This document shows, one piece after another, positions 33,305 through 33,659 of a DNA stretch of 33,659 bases (position 1 is its first letter; each line of letters starts with the position of its first letter). The translations under genes were made by a program, and so were the position numbers. This DNA is from Actinomycetota bacterium (GTDB lineage: Bacteria; Bacillota; Desulfotomaculia; Desulfotomaculales; Desulfocucumaceae): positions 1 through 33,659 of the forward strand of contig JAMCVT010000065.1 of the NCBI GenBank assembly GCA_023475565.1, in the 5' to 3' direction. The notes below the pieces were generated by a model that saw only the letters and a program-made list of their open reading frames with translations, ran no database searches and was not told the DNA's origin.

Positions 33305-33445
33305 GGCAGCATAACTGGCCGCCGCACAATCACAGTTAACGAACACAAGCGACAAGAGCGTACCAAAAGACTGATGAGTTCTACTCTTGCCGCTATAAGG
33401 TTGAACGCAAACAAGCAAAAATGGTACGACATGGGATGAATTTTC
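33305..33445 (+). pseudogene. IS1182-type transposase C-terminal remnant
   Basis: Two overlapping frames each hold part of one protein end: GRRTITVNEHKRQERTKR (from about 33317), then, one frame over from 33367, TDEFYSCRYKVERKQAK followed by MVRHGMNF. VERK-x-A-x-x-VRHG(M/L) is the typical C-terminus of IS1182-group DDE transposases. The frameshift and missing N-terminal domains show a dead copy. Confidence 0.7.
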
Positions 33446-33545
33446 AAATTTTATTGGAGTATATGCCGGGGATATTACCCATCAACTGCATAACTCCTGT
33501 TTCTTTATATTCTTTATAAAAATATTTTTAAGTTGTTTTTGTCAA

Positions 33546-33585
33546 CCGAAAAGTTTACCACTGTGATCACGAAAAAGTTTACCAC
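33546..33585 (+). mobile_element. Candidate end of an IS21-type insertion sequence
   Basis: CGAAAAGTTTACCAC (33547-33561) is followed 23 bases on by CGAAAAAGTTTACCAC (33570-33585), separated by TGTGATCA. Paired GAAAA-N-TTACCA-like repeats are characteristic of IS21-family ends, where the transposase binds several copies. No transposase is in the window, so the element, if real, extends to the right. Confidence 0.45.
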
Positions 33586-33659
33586 CTTGGGGTAAAAGAT
33601 TTGTCCATCGGACAAGAGCATCTTGATAAAATTTTATGTTTTTCCTCAAAGAGCTACAA
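33586..33659. other. Right window edge, no gene seen
   Basis: AT-rich sequence right of the paired repeats; could be the leader of an insertion-sequence gene beyond the edge. Confidence 0.3.

Overview
The window looks like a chromosome segment of an anaerobic, low-to-mid GC Firmicute of the Desulfotomaculum/Pelotomaculum (Peptococcaceae) type. Firmicute traits are the AddAB recombination nuclease, a class II GlpX fructose-bisphosphatase, strong GGAGG ribosome sites and sigma-A promoters. The right half carries a full class II (ATP-independent) benzoyl-CoA reductase gene set, known from strict anaerobes that degrade aromatics (metal reducers, sulfate reducers, syntrophs). The genus is inferred; no 16S or marker gene is present.

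Left half (1-14.6 kb, mostly + strand, housekeeping). An AT-rich partial gene runs off the left edge. Then come a p-aminobenzoate/folate operon (pabA-pabB-pabC) behind a promoter and an attenuator-like leader, a small convergent gene, a structured 158-bp element, a two-BON-domain protein, glpX with a small membrane-protein gene downstream, addB-addA, and a long-form hisG with its own consensus promoter. Two small genes (3436-3606 minus, 5856-6017 plus) and the left-edge gene were found by reading the sequence directly.

Middle (14.7-21 kb). A large membrane protein with CHASE4-like sensor, PAS, GGDEF and HD-GYP domains (c-di-GMP turnover) is read on the minus strand behind a structured leader. 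Next is a stretch of gene remnants: a frameshifted TipAS domain, a C-terminal scrap of a pRiA4b ORF-3-like protein and a scrap of a 2Fe-2S subunit of a molybdenum hydroxylase. An acyl/aryl-CoA ligase (minus) lies among them.

Right half (21-33 kb, minus strand). One long collinear gene set, in transcription order: bamB (tungstopterin active-site subunit), bamC (ferredoxin), bamD (HdrD-like), fdhD (cofactor sulfuration), bamE (HdrA-like flavoprotein), bamF (MvhD-like, with an in-frame TGA read as selenocysteine, and a C-terminal winged helix), bamG, bamH, bamI (NuoE/F/G-like), then the CoA ligase. Together they would activate an aromatic acid to its CoA ester and reduce the ring, moving electrons among NADH, ferredoxin and the W site by an Hdr/Mvh-type flavin bifurcation module. 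Four successive gaps in this operon hold five copies of a GGGGACA...TGTCCCC palindrome whose arms show compensatory changes. Upstream of bamB are an IS1182-type transposase remnant and a candidate IS21-type end, so the catabolic block is bracketed by mobile-element and pseudogene debris.
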